Made by a program: the position numbers and the translations under genes. This document shows positions 1-8,973 of a stretch of DNA of 64,000 nucleotides, piece after piece. The stretch comes from Clostridia bacterium. Lineage in GTDB: Bacteria; Bacillota; Clostridia; UMGS1883; UMGS1540. The DNA lies in assembly GCA_017442155.1 (NCBI GenBank), contig JAFSAU010000038.1, positions 1-64,000 on the forward strand, read 5' to 3'. The notes beneath the pieces were generated by a model, which saw only the letters and a list, made by a program, of their open reading frames with translations, did no database searches and was not told where the DNA came from. Within the stretch, counting starts at the first letter, position 1. Each line of letters starts with the position of its first letter.

Positions 1-150
1 GAGGAAAAGCAAGGAACCATAGCGGATATTTTACCGAACAGGTAAAATGAAGCGGGGTGGACTTTGCTTTGACGACGTACAGCTTCGGGTAACCCAAAGC
101 TTACACTTTGGCTCAGTTTGTCCGTTCTGAAGCATTTTTTCCTATCCCCA
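1..150. repeat. Partial copy of dispersed MITE-like repeat (right half)
   Basis: This gene-free stretch at the window edge ends in a block (about 108-149) containing GCTCAGTTTGTCCGTTC, then ATTTTTTCC and TATCCCCA. The same block ends the element at 34662-34916, where GCTCAGTTTGTCCGTTC is followed by TATTTTTTCTCATCCCCA. A shared GTAC/CGGGTAACC/AAAGC context precedes both. I read it as the right part of a dispersed non-coding element cut by the window edge. No ORF of note lies here. Confidence 0.5.
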
Positions 151-151
151 A

Positions 152-195
152 GGGGTGTAAAATAATTTTTGAGAATTATTTTACACCCCCTTTTT
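152..195 (+). terminator. Strong hairpin with T-run
   Basis: A 16-bp perfect stem (152-167 with 174-189, GGGGTGTAAAATAATT) has a 6-nt loop and is followed by CTTTTT on the + strand. It resembles an intrinsic terminator. The left arm and loop are nearly the same as in the hairpin at 1526-1561, so it may be part of a repeat that brackets the lipoprotein gene. Confidence 0.6.
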
Positions 196-217
196 CGTAG
201 TCCTGTATTATTTTCGT

Positions 218-397
218 TTACATATTACCTTCTTCCGCGATATTTTCCAATGCAACGCGCACGGCCTCCACAACAAAAGCAGTAAAAGTACAGTTTTCCC
301 CCTCAATGGCTTTTTCTACCTTTTCAATTACGTCATTCGGGAAACGGATGCACTTGTTTGTTGTTGGCGGAATGCTTGGTATTTTGAATTTTTTCAT
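218..397 (-). CDS. Small ribbon-helix-helix-like protein
   Basis: The 59-residue protein has a short basic N-terminus, then IRFPNDVIEKVEKAI followed by TAFVVEAVRVALENI. This is the beta-strand, helix, helix pattern of Arc/CopG-type ribbon-helix-helix proteins, where the strand 'IRFPNDV' would read DNA as a dimer. I start it at the ATG at 397 because AGAGGTGAT sits just upstream; a further upstream ATG lacks such a site. It is monocistronic and points away from the lipoprotein gene. RHH proteins are often antitoxins or autoregulators, but no partner gene is adjacent. The fold is inferred from pattern only; the DNA target is unknown. Confidence 0.6.
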   Translation of the reverse strand: MKKFKIPSIPPTTNKCIRFPNDVIEKVEKAIEGENCTFTAFVVEAVRVALENIAEEGNM

Positions 398-459
398 ACA
401 ATCACCTCTGCAATACAATTATATATAAAAATTTTTTTCTTGTATGCATAACAAATGTA

Positions 460-488
460 TTGCAACTTACAAAAAAGTATGCTATACT
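460..488 (+). promoter_or_regulatory. Sigma-A promoter for lipoprotein gene
   Basis: TTGCAA (460-465) and TATACT (483-488) are separated by 17 bp, with the start codon about 35 bp further on. Confidence 0.65.
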
Positions 489-522
489 ATAAACAAATAA
501 TTATTTTTGAAGGTAATTAAAA

Positions 523-1494
523 ATGAAAAAACTATTAATCGGAGCAGTTTCTCTTATATTGTCGCTGTCATTGGTGGCGTGCGGTAATGGGGGAGCATCA
601 GAAAAAACTAATGTAGGAGCAACATTAGAGGCATTTGATACAGGAGCAACCATTGAGAGAACAGTGCTTTATGATGAAAACGGCATTAAAATTACTGCAA
701 ATGAATTGACATACAGTAGTTTTTCGGCAGAACTTTCGGTTACTATGGAAAACAACAGTGAAAAGGATTTAACAATTATGTACGGGACATCAAGCTGTCC
801 TAATGCAGTAAACGGATGTATGATTTCGGACGGCTATCTACATTGCGAAGTTACTGCGGGGCAAACAAAAACAGAGGAAGTTTCGTTTAGTTTTATTTCA
901 CTTAATACATATGGGATTACTTCTATAGCTGATATAGAGGTAGGCTTTGATATCAGCAATGATGAGATGGATTCTTTATATACAGGAACAGTAAAGATTA
1001 AGACATCTGCTTCAAATACATATGATTATAGTGAAAATCGATATCAAAAAATCATAAAAAACGGTGCTTTTGCAAATGAGTTTGATTGCAAAGTTAATTA
1101 TTTCTCCGAAAACAGGCTTTATGAAAAATACAATATTTGCATAACATCCGCAGCAGCAATAACAAAGTCAGATGGAAAACCCGCTCTTTTGCTTGAAATT
1201 GACAACGGATCCAGTGGTCGCGTTTTTGCCAACATAAAAGAAGTGTATTTAAATAATCATTTGGTTTACGAATCACTTTGGTCAAGTGATGGCATTAATG
1301 CAAACAATAAATATGTTGAAACAATACTGTTATCTAATTTAGCCGAAAAATACCAGGGTGATTTTGCGGATATAGCAGAAGTTTCCGAGATTTCCTTTAC
1401 CTTTACCGTTGGAGAAAGCTGGTGGGAACCGGCTGATTCGGAAAAAATCACTATTTCTTTGCCTAAAATAGTAATACCTGAAAAAACCGAATAA
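523..1494 (+). CDS. Lipoprotein of unknown function
   Basis: The 323-residue protein has a signal peptide with a lipobox (LVAC, cysteine about residue 20) followed by a Gly/Ser/Glu linker, so it should be lipid-anchored on the outer face of the membrane. The body is beta-rich, with segments such as 'ELSVTMENNSEKDLTI' and 'FTFTVGESWW', suggesting one or two Ig-like sandwich domains, as in many Firmicute DUF lipoproteins. I do not recognise a specific family. It has its own promoter and an AAGGT ribosome site, and is bracketed by similar hairpins at 152-189 and 1526-1561. Its base composition is more AT-rich than the dpa genes next to it, which together with the hairpins hints that it is a relatively recent arrival. 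Confidence 0.75.
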   Translation: MKKLLIGAVSLILSLSLVACGNGGASEKTNVGATLEAFDTGATIERTVLYDENGIKITANELTYSSFSAELSVTMENNSEKDLTIMYGTSSCPNAVNGCMISDGYLHCEVTAGQTKTEEVSFSFISLNTYGITSIADIEVGFDISNDEMDSLYTGTVKIKTSASNTYDYSENRYQKIIKNGAFANEFDCKVNYFSENRLYEKYNICITSAAAITKSDGKPALLLEIDNGSSGRVFANIKEVYLNNHLVYESLWSSDGINANNKYVETILLSNLAEKYQGDFADIAEVSEISFTFTVGESWWEPADSEKITISLPKIVIPEKTE

Positions 1495-1525
1495 AACTTA
1501 TAAAAACGGAATCGAAAACAGAAGT

Positions 1526-1561
1526 GGGGATGTAAAATAATTTTTGAGATTTTACATCCCC
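1526..1561. terminator. Bidirectional terminator hairpin
   Basis: GGGGATGTAAAAT (1526-1538) pairs with ATTTTACATCCCC (1549-1561). It lies between the convergent lipoprotein gene and dpaB and can serve both. The loop contains the same AATTTTTGAGA as the hairpin at 152-189. Confidence 0.6.
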
Positions 1562-1586
1562 ATACATTTTTGCTCGGAAAACAGAT

Positions 1587-2201
1587 TTATTCCCGTGGTG
1601 GGGTATACCCTGCACTTTTCCGCATAACAAGCACGGGCTGCATCTGCCGGTGCAAAAGGGCTGCCCCTGCCGCCGGGACAATATTCTGCATGTCTGCCAC
1701 CAGGGACGTAGGCTTACGGTCCGGGTCATCCTGCCCGAAGGGTACGAAAAAGATGTTTTTCGTATTCAGCAGATGCCCTATATTCTTCGCGGCACCGGAG
1801 AGGCCGTCATTTGTAGAAACGGCCAGGAGGACAGGCCGTGCATTCCGGAGATGTGCCTTGACAGCCATTGTGACTGATGTATCCGTTACGCCGCCGGCAA
1901 TTTTTGCCAGTGTGTTACCGGTGCAGGGAGCCACAATCAGAATGTCCAGAAGCTTTCCGGGGCCGATAGGCTCCGCTTTTTCCACTGTGGTGATAATCTC
2001 GGCTTCTGTGAGGGCTTCAATTCGCCGCCGGAAGGATTCGGCTGTACCGAATCGGGTGTCGGTTGTGGCGGCGGCTGTGCTCATAATCGGCACAATCCGG
2101 GCCCCTGCAAGCTTTAAATTTTCCATTTCGGGTAAAACCGCGCTGAAGGTACAGAAAGAGCCGGTCAGCGCGAAACCGGCTGTGATGCCGGATAAATCCA
2201 T
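1587..2201 (-). CDS. dpaB: Dipicolinate synthase subunit B
   Basis: This 204-residue flavoprotein-like subunit works with DpaA to make dipicolinic acid, the spore-core chelator, from dihydrodipicolinate in the mother cell. It shows the family's N-terminal 'GFALTGSFCTF' segment and the central 'ILIVAPCTGNTLAKIA' and 'PVLLAVSTNDGLSGAAKNI' segments, typical of the flavoprotein (HFCD) fold. Length matches the family (about 195-200). It sits 5 bp downstream of dpaA, the usual order in Bacillus and Clostridia, so the two are one transcript. An AAAGGAATT ribosome site supports the start. The pair is strong evidence that this organism sporulates. Confidence 0.93.
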   Translation of the reverse strand: MDLSGITAGFALTGSFCTFSAVLPEMENLKLAGARIVPIMSTAAATTDTRFGTAESFRRRIEALTEAEIITTVEKAEPIGPGKLLDILIVAPCTGNTLAKIAGGVTDTSVTMAVKAHLRNARPVLLAVSTNDGLSGAAKNIGHLLNTKNIFFVPFGQDDPDRKPTSLVADMQNIVPAAGAALLHRQMQPVLVMRKSAGYTPPRE

Positions 2202-2206
2202 TGCGT

Positions 2207-3052
2207 TTAATTCCTTTCACTGAGTATGCCTTGTACAGTGTCACATAAAATTTTTCCGGCTGTGACCGGAGCCACCTTGCCGGGGAGAGAAAGCGCATGG
2301 ATGGTTTTTACGCCAAAGGCACGGGCCGCTTCGGTATCCACACCGCCGGGTAGAGATGCCAGGTCTATCACCAGTGCATCCGGTGAGAGAGCGGACAGCA
2401 CAGAGGCGTCCAGCACCCGTTCCGGTACGGTGTTGAAAATTACATCAAAATTCCGGACTGCGCGGGTAATTGCACCGGTTTCCACCGATTCGTACCCCAG
2501 CATCCGGGCGCGGGCAAAGTCTGCCGCCCGGCGGGCCGAAACGGTCACCTGTGCGCCCAACGCGGCAAGAATATGGGCCAGATATTTGCCAATCCGGCCG
2601 AAGCCGACAACAAGACAGCGGGCTTTCCAGAGTGTAATGGGGAGTTCCCGCATGGCAATTTCCAGAGCACCCTCTGCCGTAGGTACCGCATTGAGAAGCG
2701 ACAGTTCTTCTCTGGAAAAATAGTCGATGAGCTTAAGCCCCGCCGTCCGGCACTTTTCAGTAAGCACCGCGCCCGGAATGCCGCAAAGGAGCACAGTGCC
2801 GGGCTTTGCGGCTTCCATAATGCCATCTATAGGCAGAAGTCCGCTATAGCTTGGGGCAAATACCGTTTCCCCGTCCCGGGTGGCCGGTACGCCTAAAATA
2901 ACGGCATCTGCTTCCTGCACGCCTTCCGTCAGAAGCCGCACAGGTATGCCCTCTGCCGATATTCCGAGGCCGGTAACAGACTCGCCCCGGCGCAGTAATT
3001 CCTCTGCCATGTATCCAATACGGCTATCGCCGCCAATTACAAATAGCTTCAT
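2207..3052 (-). CDS. dpaA: Dipicolinate synthase subunit A
   Basis: The 281-residue catalytic, NAD(P)-binding subunit of dipicolinate synthase. It has an N-terminal domain (VIGGDSRIGYMAEELLRRG, a nucleotide-binding-like start) and a second Rossmann segment 'CLVVGFGRIGKYLAHILAALG' with GxGxxG, near residues 148-165, as in D-isomer dehydrogenase-type folds. Length is normal for the family (about 290). dpaB follows after 5 bp. Expression is expected in the mother cell under sigma-K or an equivalent factor, but I could not pick out a convincing late-sporulation promoter. The start at 3052 is supported by AAAGGCGGAATAAGG. Confidence 0.93.
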   Translation of the reverse strand: MKLFVIGGDSRIGYMAEELLRRGESVTGLGISAEGIPVRLLTEGVQEADAVILGVPATRDGETVFAPSYSGLLPIDGIMEAAKPGTVLLCGIPGAVLTEKCRTAGLKLIDYFSREELSLLNAVPTAEGALEIAMRELPITLWKARCLVVGFGRIGKYLAHILAALGAQVTVSARRAADFARARMLGYESVETGAITRAVRNFDVIFNTVPERVLDASVLSALSPDALVIDLASLPGGVDTEAARAFGVKTIHALSLPGKVAPVTAGKILCDTVQGILSERN

Positions 3053-3152
3053 CCTTATTCCGCCTTTCCAAATGCAATCTCTTCCCTTTCATACTATGCA
3101 GGAGAGGGGGAATGTGTGTCGGGACGAAGAAAGGAAGGACAGCAACAAAAAA

Positions 3153-3183
3153 GAGGTGCAAAAAACATGCTTTTTTACACCTC
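3153..3183 (-). terminator. Intrinsic terminator after zinc-ribbon gene
   Basis: GAGGTG/CACCTC outer stem plus an A/T-rich inner stem, followed on the minus strand by TTTTTTGTT. It separates the zinc-ribbon gene from dpaA. Confidence 0.65.
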
Positions 3184-3205
3184 GCTTTCACACTTCCTCC
3201 GTTTT

Positions 3206-4048
3206 TTACGGCTCGTAAATAAGTGTGCCATACATATCGTACACTTTATAGCCGGGTTTTGCATCCGCAGCATTCTTTGCATTTTCAAATTCGGCATAGG
3301 CACCAATCTGCCCCGCCGCATCCTCGGCGGAAGGACGAACGCGATAGCGCACATCCGCGTTATGCGTTGCACTTTGCGTCAGCAGCTGCGATTCCCAGTA
3401 GGTAAAGTCCGGGTGGGCTTCTGCACTTTCATAGACCTCTTCTGCCGGAGCAGGCGAGTATATCCAGCGCACAAGCCGGCCGTTATCGAAGTAAAAACGG
3501 TGCTCGGTGGTACCATAATAAGAGAAAACAAAATAAAGACTGCCGTTATCGTAATAGTAGGAATCCCCACCACCGCCCGCATTCGGCGTATCCACCCGGG
3601 CGAGGGTTCCGGCGGGGCAGAAGTACTTTTTAAGCGATGCATTTGTTTCGATTTTGTAGGTATGCATTTCATCCTGGGCCGCATAGTAACGGGTGCGGAT
3701 GCTTTCAATAATGCTTTCTGTATCGAGGGAAACCGGCGAAGGCGAAGGCGTAGCCAGCTCCACCAGTGCAGGCCTGGAGAGTTCGCCGTTATGCACTGCA
3801 GTGCCGGGAGTTTCAGCCGGTGCAGGCTTCCCGGCTTTATTGTTGAAAAAATAAAGGAATGCGGCGGCCGCGAAAACGACGAAAGCACAGGCAATTCCGG
3901 TAATAAGAAGGACCTTCTTTTTCCCGGATGGCTTGACATCCGGCAGAGTCTCCGCAGGTTTTTGGGGCGTGGTTTTTGTACCGCAGGCAGGACAGAAGGT
4001 GGCTTCCTCCCGCATAAGGGATTGACAGTTCGGGCACTGTTTTGACAT
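3206..4048 (-). CDS. Zinc-ribbon membrane protein, function unknown
   Basis: The 280-residue protein opens with a zinc ribbon (CPNC then CPAC, residues about 5-22), a Pro/Lys linker, one hydrophobic segment (VLLITGIACAFVVFAAAAFLY) and then a soluble domain, probably extracytoplasmic. The soluble part has Tyr/Gly-rich stretches such as 'GDSYYYDNGSLYFVF', suggesting a small beta domain. Many Clostridia have such ribbon-TM-beta proteins of unknown role. I chose the ATG at 4048 because GGAGG lies at a good distance; the in-frame ATG 5 codons upstream overlaps that site. It is 21 bp downstream of the secreted subtilase gene and so may be co-transcribed with it. Confidence 0.72.
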   Translation of the reverse strand: MSKQCPNCQSLMREEATFCPACGTKTTPQKPAETLPDVKPSGKKKVLLITGIACAFVVFAAAAFLYFFNNKAGKPAPAETPGTAVHNGELSRPALVELATPSPSPVSLDTESIIESIRTRYYAAQDEMHTYKIETNASLKKYFCPAGTLARVDTPNAGGGGDSYYYDNGSLYFVFSYYGTTEHRFYFDNGRLVRWIYSPAPAEEVYESAEAHPDFTYWESQLLTQSATHNADVRYRVRPSAEDAAGQIGAYAEFENAKNAADAKPGYKVYDMYGTLIYEP

Positions 4049-4069
4049 TTGTATTTCCTCCATGTTTTG

Positions 4070-5527
4070 TTATTGAATGGGCGTAGAACAGAATACCGCC
4101 ATACCGGAGCCAGTGACTGCCGGCGTTTCTATTTTCCGGGGGGCTGCTGCCGGAAGCATTTTGTTCCATATAAAGACAGTCATATTTGTCACAAGTACGA
4201 GGGTATAGCCGTGTGACGCCGTCACGGTCAGAAGCCCGGTAAGCTCCGGCGTGCCTTTCGTGCAGTAAGAAGCACCGTGGAGCGTAAAGGGGGTTTCGCC
4301 GGCGTTATAGACAACAAGACCGTCCTGCACCGTACCGTCCGGATTTGTGTACATGGCCGTGCGGGATACGTGGGTCCGGTCCGTTCTCTCCAGCTCTGCC
4401 AGAAAGGCGGTAACATCGGCAAGACCAAAGCCGTATTCCGCATCCCAGCCGCTATCTCCCAGGTCCCGGGCAGACAGCAAAAGTGCGTCCGCCACAATGT
4501 GCGGGTCTTTGTCAGGCCGCGTGGAAAGACCGAGAGCCAGAATGCCGGCAATCATGGGACAGGCGAAGGAAGTGCCGTTTACATGCTGTGTGTCGCTTGT
4601 GGTGACGTAATCGCTGTCGCCGTCCTTGTCGGGGGCACCCACGCAGTTGCCCGGAGCTACGATATCCACCGTATCATTATATTCGGAATAGGAAGCACGC
4701 GTATACCCGGATGCCGCACTGCTGCTCTGCGATACAGCACCAACACCGATAACGCCGCTAAGGCCTGCCGGATAGTAGGTGGGGTTTCCTTTGTTCGCAT
4801 CATTTCCCACAGCGGTTACAATCAGAATATCATTTCGGTCGGCATGGGAAATCAGGTCGGTAAAGCTTTGGTAGAGCTGTGTATCGGAACCAAAGCCGGT
4901 AAACCCAAGGCTCATATTCAGAATGTCACAACCATTGTCAATCGCATTCTGCATGGCATTCAGAATATCAATGACATAGGTGTCCTTTCCCGCATCAAAG
5001 CATTTTACGGGATAAATTTCCGCACCGGGAGCAATGCCGATGGAGGTGGAGGCCACCATGCCGGCAACCCGGGTACCATGACCAATATTGTCTGAAGTAT
5101 CAGTGGTTTCGGTCAGTACGTTGTATCCCGTAAGGAGACGGGAGCCGAAATCAGCATGGGGATTCACGCCGGAGTCCAGAATGCCCACCCGAATACCGCT
5201 TCCGCCGCCGGACGGGGCGGGAAGGTTTATGGCTGTATGCTGCCAGTATCCGGTGGAAAACAGAGAGACACCCGTCTGCTCCGGTCCGGTTACAATTTCC
5301 TCCGGAAGAGAAACGGGGTAGTTGATTTCATAATAAGAGATAATGCCCTCCCGCAAATATTGTTCTGCGGTGGACTTATCACCGATCGTGATAAAGGCAG
5401 GAATATCGGATGCGCCGTCCGGCGTCAGCCGTGCCACATATCCGTAGGGACTGCTTTCTTCTGCACGGACGGCTGAACACACCGGCAAAAGCAGAAGAAA
5501 GAGAAAAACGGATAGTATTCGTTTCAT
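4070..5527 (-). CDS. Secreted subtilisin-like serine protease (S8)
   Basis: The 485-residue protein has a signal peptide ending near 'CSAVRAEE', a short propeptide-like region, and an S8 catalytic domain. The triad is complete: Asp in 'VGILDSGVNPH' (about residue 118), His in 'NIGHGTRVAGM' (about 150) and Ser in 'NGTSFACPMIAG' (about 320), with the oxyanion Asn in 'TAVGNDA' (about 242). A C-terminal region of about 110 residues after the protease is beta-rich and may be a small accessory domain. It should act outside the cell or at the envelope. I preferred the ATG at 5527 because AGGAG is 8 nt upstream, against a GTG 9 bp earlier that abuts it. It leads the two-gene unit with the zinc-ribbon protein. 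Confidence 0.88.
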   Translation of the reverse strand: MKRILSVFLFLLLLPVCSAVRAEESSPYGYVARLTPDGASDIPAFITIGDKSTAEQYLREGIISYYEINYPVSLPEEIVTGPEQTGVSLFSTGYWQHTAINLPAPSGGGSGIRVGILDSGVNPHADFGSRLLTGYNVLTETTDTSDNIGHGTRVAGMVASTSIGIAPGAEIYPVKCFDAGKDTYVIDILNAMQNAIDNGCDILNMSLGFTGFGSDTQLYQSFTDLISHADRNDILIVTAVGNDANKGNPTYYPAGLSGVIGVGAVSQSSSAASGYTRASYSEYNDTVDIVAPGNCVGAPDKDGDSDYVTTSDTQHVNGTSFACPMIAGILALGLSTRPDKDPHIVADALLLSARDLGDSGWDAEYGFGLADVTAFLAELERTDRTHVSRTAMYTNPDGTVQDGLVVYNAGETPFTLHGASYCTKGTPELTGLLTVTASHGYTLVLVTNMTVFIWNKMLPAAAPRKIETPAVTGSGMAVFCSTPIQ

Positions 5528-5548
5528 CCGAACCACTCCTCTTTTGTA

Positions 5549-6487
5549 TTAAATCGCAAACGACGGGAACAACTGCATAAACAGCAGAACCATCATAGGA
5601 ATTGTAATGAGACATAAAATATTGGAAATCAGCACCAGCTTTGCACCGGCAGTGCCGTCAATGCCGTGGGATTCCGGGAACACAATGGTGTTCATGCCAA
5701 TGGGCATAGCATTGAGAATCAGCATAATCATAAGAAGCTCTTCGCTTACGCCCAGAAGATATAAAATGGCCACCAGCGCAGCAGGCAGAAGCACCAGCCG
5801 CAGCAAGGCGACAACATAGGCGCGCGCATCGCTGAACAATTTGCCTATGGGCAGACGGGAAATAACAAGTCCGCTTACAAGCATGGCCACGGGGGACATG
5901 CAGTTTGCCGCGCCGGAAAGAAATTCGTCGGCAATCGGCGGAAGGGTGAGCCCGGAAAGACCGAACACAATGCCCAGCATCGTGGCAATGAAAACGGGGT
6001 TTATCAGCGAACGGAAGGAGACCTTTCCCGTAGCCATCATTCCCATACCCAGCGTATAGATGTAGATGTTGACGGGAATAGCAACAATCATCATTTTAAA
6101 CAGCATCAGATCGCCGAACATGGCCTGCATCATGGGGTAGCCCATGTAGCCGGAATTGGCAACGGTCAGCGCATAGCTGTAAATACCGATTTCGCTGTCG
6201 TTTCTTGCAAATTTCCCGGCCAGGAATTTGCAGAAGAAAAACAGCACGATGATGACCGCAAAGGAAATGGAAATGTACGTAATATATTGTGTAATATTCT
6301 CCATTCTGCAGTTCTGGGCGCAGGACCGGAAGGTCAGTGCCGGCATAAAGAAAATGGTGAGTAGCTTAGATAAGGTTCCCGGGGCTTCCGGGGGCAGGAG
6401 CTTTAATCTGCCAATAAGAATGCCGGCAATGATAAAACCGAATAAAATTGCCAGCTGAGAGAGTGTATTTCCAAAAACATCTGTCAT
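5549..6487 (-). CDS. AEC-family (auxin efflux carrier-like) transporter
   Basis: The 312-residue polytopic membrane protein has roughly ten hydrophobic segments in two halves. It begins 'LAILFGFIIAGILIGRL' and ends 'IPMMVLLFMQLFP', a layout typical of the AEC/MleP family, which exports or exchanges organic acids such as malate. Motifs around 'NSGYMGYPMMQAMFG' fit the conserved N-x-G-F/Y-x-G-x-P region of this family. Start at 6487 has AAGAAGG upstream; the longer frame adds 21 residues with no site. Substrate cannot be told from sequence. Confidence 0.82.
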   Translation of the reverse strand: MTDVFGNTLSQLAILFGFIIAGILIGRLKLLPPEAPGTLSKLLTIFFMPALTFRSCAQNCRMENITQYITYISISFAVIIVLFFFCKFLAGKFARNDSEIGIYSYALTVANSGYMGYPMMQAMFGDLMLFKMMIVAIPVNIYIYTLGMGMMATGKVSFRSLINPVFIATMLGIVFGLSGLTLPPIADEFLSGAANCMSPVAMLVSGLVISRLPIGKLFSDARAYVVALLRLVLLPAALVAILYLLGVSEELLMIMLILNAMPIGMNTIVFPESHGIDGTAGAKLVLISNILCLITIPMMVLLFMQLFPSFAI

Positions 6488-6580
6488 AAAAAAGTACGCC
6501 TTCTTTCTGTTTTCCTTTATTATTCTACATGAGAAAGGAAGAATTGTCAAGAAAAAATCCGCATTTTAACGAAAAAGCTT

Positions 6581-6609
6581 TTGACAAAGCGGCAGGAATA
6601 TGGTATGAT
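6581..6609 (+). promoter_or_regulatory. Sigma-A promoter for lysS
   Basis: TTGACA (6581-6586) and TATGAT (6604-6609), 17-bp spacer, 29 bp before the lysS start codon. The leader is too short for a T-box. Confidence 0.75.
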
Positions 6610-6638
6610 AATATGAAACAAGTGGTAGGAGGATAAAA

Positions 6639-8141
6639 ATGGCTGAAATTACCAACAATCCCGGCATGAATGAGACCGAGGATTTAAATGAAATTCTGCA
6701 GGTGCGCCGTGAGAAGCTGCGGGAGCTGCAGGAAAACGGACAGGACCCCTTTGCGGTGGTGCGCTTTGATGCGGACAGCACGGCTGAGGGCATAAAGGCA
6801 GATTTTGAGAAGCTGGAAGGAAAAAAGGTCACAGTCGCGGGCCGTCTCATGACGAAACGCGTCATGGGAAAGGCTTCGTTTTGCGATTTAATGGATAAAA
6901 CCGGCCGGATTCAGATGTATGTCCGCCGGGATGAGATTGGCGAGGAGCCGTATGCCGGCTTTAAAAAGTTCGATATCGGCGATATTGTGGGTGCAACGGG
7001 CGAGGTTTTTCTGACGAAAACCGGCGAAATTTCCATAAAAGTATCGGAAATCAAGCTGCTGGCAAAATCGCTCCGACCCCTGCCGGAGAAGTTCCACGGC
7101 CTGACGGATACGGATACCCGCTACCGCCAGCGGTATGTGGATTTAATTGTAAATACCGAGGTGCGCGACACGTTTGTAAAGCGTTCTAAAATCATTGCCA
7201 GCATCCGCCGATACTTAGACGGACAGGGCTTTTTAGAGGTGGAAACCCCCATGCTGGTGGCAAATGCCGGCGGCGCGGCGGCCCGTCCCTTTATCACACA
7301 TTCCAACGCACTGGGTGAGGAGTTCAAGCTCCGCATTTCTCTGGAGCTGTATTTAAAGCGTCTGATTGTAGGCGGCCTGGAGCGCGTGTATGAAATCGGC
7401 CGTGTGTTCCGGAACGAGGGCGTAGATACCCGTCATAATCCGGAATTTACGCTGATGGAGCTGTATCAGGCCTATACCGATTACCACGGCATGATGGACC
7501 TGACGGAAAATCTGTACCGCCATGTGGCCATGGAGGTGCTGGGCACGACAAAGATTGTGTATAACGGTATCGAAATGGACCTGGGCAAGCCCTTTGAAAG
7601 AATTACCATGCTGGATGCGGTTAAGAAGTATTCTGGGGTGGACTTTAATGAAATTCATACGCTGGAGGAGGCCCGCGCGGCGGCAGATGCCCACCACGTG
7701 GAATATGAGAAAATTCACCAGAAGGGCGATATTCTGAATCTGTTCTTCGAGGAATTTGTGGAAGAGCATCTGATTCAGCCCACATTTGTGATGGACCACC
7801 CGGTGGAAATTTCTCCGCTCACCAAGAAAAAGCCGGATAATCCCGACTATGTGGAACGGTTTGAGTTCTTTATGAACGGCTGGGAAATGGCTAATGCCTA
7901 CTCGGAGCTGAATGACCCCATCGACCAGCGTGAACGTTTTAAGGCGCAGGAAGCACTCCTTGCCCAGGGCGACGAAGAAGCCAACACCACGGACGAAGAT
8001 TTCATGAACGCACTGGAAATCGGTATGCCTCCCACTGGCGGTATCGGCTTCGGTATCGACAGAATGTGTATGCTTCTTACCGACTCCGCCGCCATTCGTG
8101 ATGTACTCCTGTTCCCAACAATGAAGCCGCTTGACAAATAA
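6639..8141 (+). CDS. lysS: Lysyl-tRNA synthetase, class II
   Basis: The 500-residue enzyme charges tRNA-Lys. It has an N-terminal OB-fold anticodon-binding domain (about 60-150; '[24 protein letters not shown]'), then the class II catalytic core with motif 2 ([20 protein letters not shown], about 252-271) and motif 3 ([15 protein letters not shown], near the C-terminus). Length matches bacterial LysS. GGAGG precedes the ATG at 6639. The gene is monocistronic and is followed by an integrase-tail scar and a terminator. Confidence 0.96.
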   Translation: MAEITNNPGMNETEDLNEILQVRREKLRELQENGQDPFAVVRFDADSTAEGIKADFEKLEGKKVTVAGRLMTKRVMGKASFCDLMDKTGRIQMYVRRDEIGEEPYAGFKKFDIGDIVGATGEVFLTKTGEISIKVSEIKLLAKSLRPLPEKFHGLTDTDTRYRQRYVDLIVNTEVRDTFVKRSKIIASIRRYLDGQGFLEVETPMLVANAGGAAARPFITHSNALGEEFKLRISLELYLKRLIVGGLERVYEIGRVFRNEGVDTRHNPEFTLMELYQAYTDYHGMMDLTENLYRHVAMEVLGTTKIVYNGIEMDLGKPFERITMLDAVKKYSGVDFNEIHTLEEARAAADAHHVEYEKIHQKGDILNLFFEEFVEEHLIQPTFVMDHPVEISPLTKKKPDNPDYVERFEFFMNGWEMANAYSELNDPIDQRERFKAQEALLAQGDEEANTTDEDFMNALEIGMPPTGGIGFGIDRMCMLLTDSAAIRDVLLFPTMKPLDK

Positions 8142-8150
8142 ATGGCGTAA

Positions 8151-8207
8151 AATCAAGGCTTTCGAGGATTGAAAGACAAAATTTACGACCAATTTACGAC
8201 CAAATAG
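8151..8207 (+). pseudogene. Residual 3' end of a tyrosine integrase gene (scar)
   Basis: Directly after the lysS stop, an open frame without a start reads ...GLKDKIYDQFTTK then TAG. From memory, many clostridial phage and ICE tyrosine integrases end in D-K-(I/F)-Y-D-x-F-T-T-x, so I read this as the last codons of such a gene, with the rest deleted. It would mark an old integration point between lysS and its terminator. The match is short (about 13 residues), so chance resemblance is possible. Confidence 0.4.
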
Positions 8208-8230
8208 GAAGAGCATATTCAAAAACAATA

Positions 8231-8278
8231 AAAAATCGTACCCATTTCCATAATCGGAATTTGAGGTACGATTTTTTT
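8231..8278. terminator. Bidirectional terminator, lysS / GIY-YIG gene
   Basis: AAAAATCGTACC pairs with GGTACGATTTTTTT around a loop of about 20 nt. T-runs on both strands suit the convergent lysS and the gene at 8302. Confidence 0.75.
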
Positions 8279-8301
8279 CATATAATCAAAAATACAATCT
8301 A

Positions 8302-8973
8302 TTACATATATCCTAATCTGTCACATATATCCCTTAACAATTCGCCATTATATTTAAAATGTTCAACAAGATATTTAGGACCTTTTGTAATATATCCTTT
8401 CCCACTAATCATTTTAGCAAATGGTGTGATATACATTGTCTCTCCATTGTATTCAATTCTTCGCTCATCTGCAACTGTACAGGTAATGCTTGGGTCTTCA
8501 ATATGTACTAATACAGAGCCGATGGGAATTTTGCAATCGGTAAAAGTAAAATTTGCTCCTCTGGCTTGTCTTTCTAAATTTACTTCTTCTGCAATTTCCT
8601 CTGCACGCATATCATCCTCACTAAGTTCCCATTTTTTTAATCTATCAGTGCAGTTGTGAATTTCGGCAATAGCCTCTAATATTAAATAAGCATCTTCAGC
8701 TGACATTGCATAAAATTCTCTAACCCGTTTTTTGCCATTATAATTGTCTATTGAACGCAAATTAGGATTTAGTTTATCGATAATTGCGTGAATCTTCAAA
8801 TCTGACAAACGAGAATCAACTTCATAAGTGGCATATACCCTAAAGGCAAATGGTGTACACTCGCTATTATTTAATTGTTGCAACCTGTTTTCAATATTAT
8901 CAGCATAGCCAATTTTTATATAATCCGGGAAAGACGGATTTTTTAATATGTAAATAACTCCCTTGCTAATCAT
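8302..8973 (-). CDS. GIY-YIG (T5orf172-like) protein with DUF4357-like tail
   Basis: This 223-residue protein starts with a GIY-YIG nuclease-like module: 'GVIYILKN' and 'YIKIGYADNIENRLQQLN' match the G-(I/V)-Y and Y-I-K-I-G signature with the downstream Arg. The C-terminal part (about 145-195; 'FTFTDCKIPIGSVLVHIEDP' and 'ADERRIEYNGETMYITPFA') resembles DUF4357, a small domain that often accompanies GIY-YIG proteins and modification enzymes. It could nick or bind DNA in a defence or repair role. The upstream gene overlaps it by 4 bp, so the two form a unit. Both are AT-rich and lie beside the integrase scar, suggesting acquired DNA. Confidence 0.7.
   Translation of the reverse strand: MISKGVIYILKNPSFPDYIKIGYADNIENRLQQLNNSECTPFAFRVYATYEVDSRLSDLKIHAIIDKLNPNLRSIDNYNGKKRVREFYAMSAEDAYLILEAIAEIHNCTDRLKKWELSEDDMRAEEIAEEVNLERQARGANFTFTDCKIPIGSVLVHIEDPSITCTVADERRIEYNGETMYITPFAKMISGKGYITKGPKYLVEHFKYNGELLRDICDRLGYM

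Noticed and set aside
1650..1877. Small ORFs opposite dpaB
   Set aside because: Antisense shadows with no ribosome sites.
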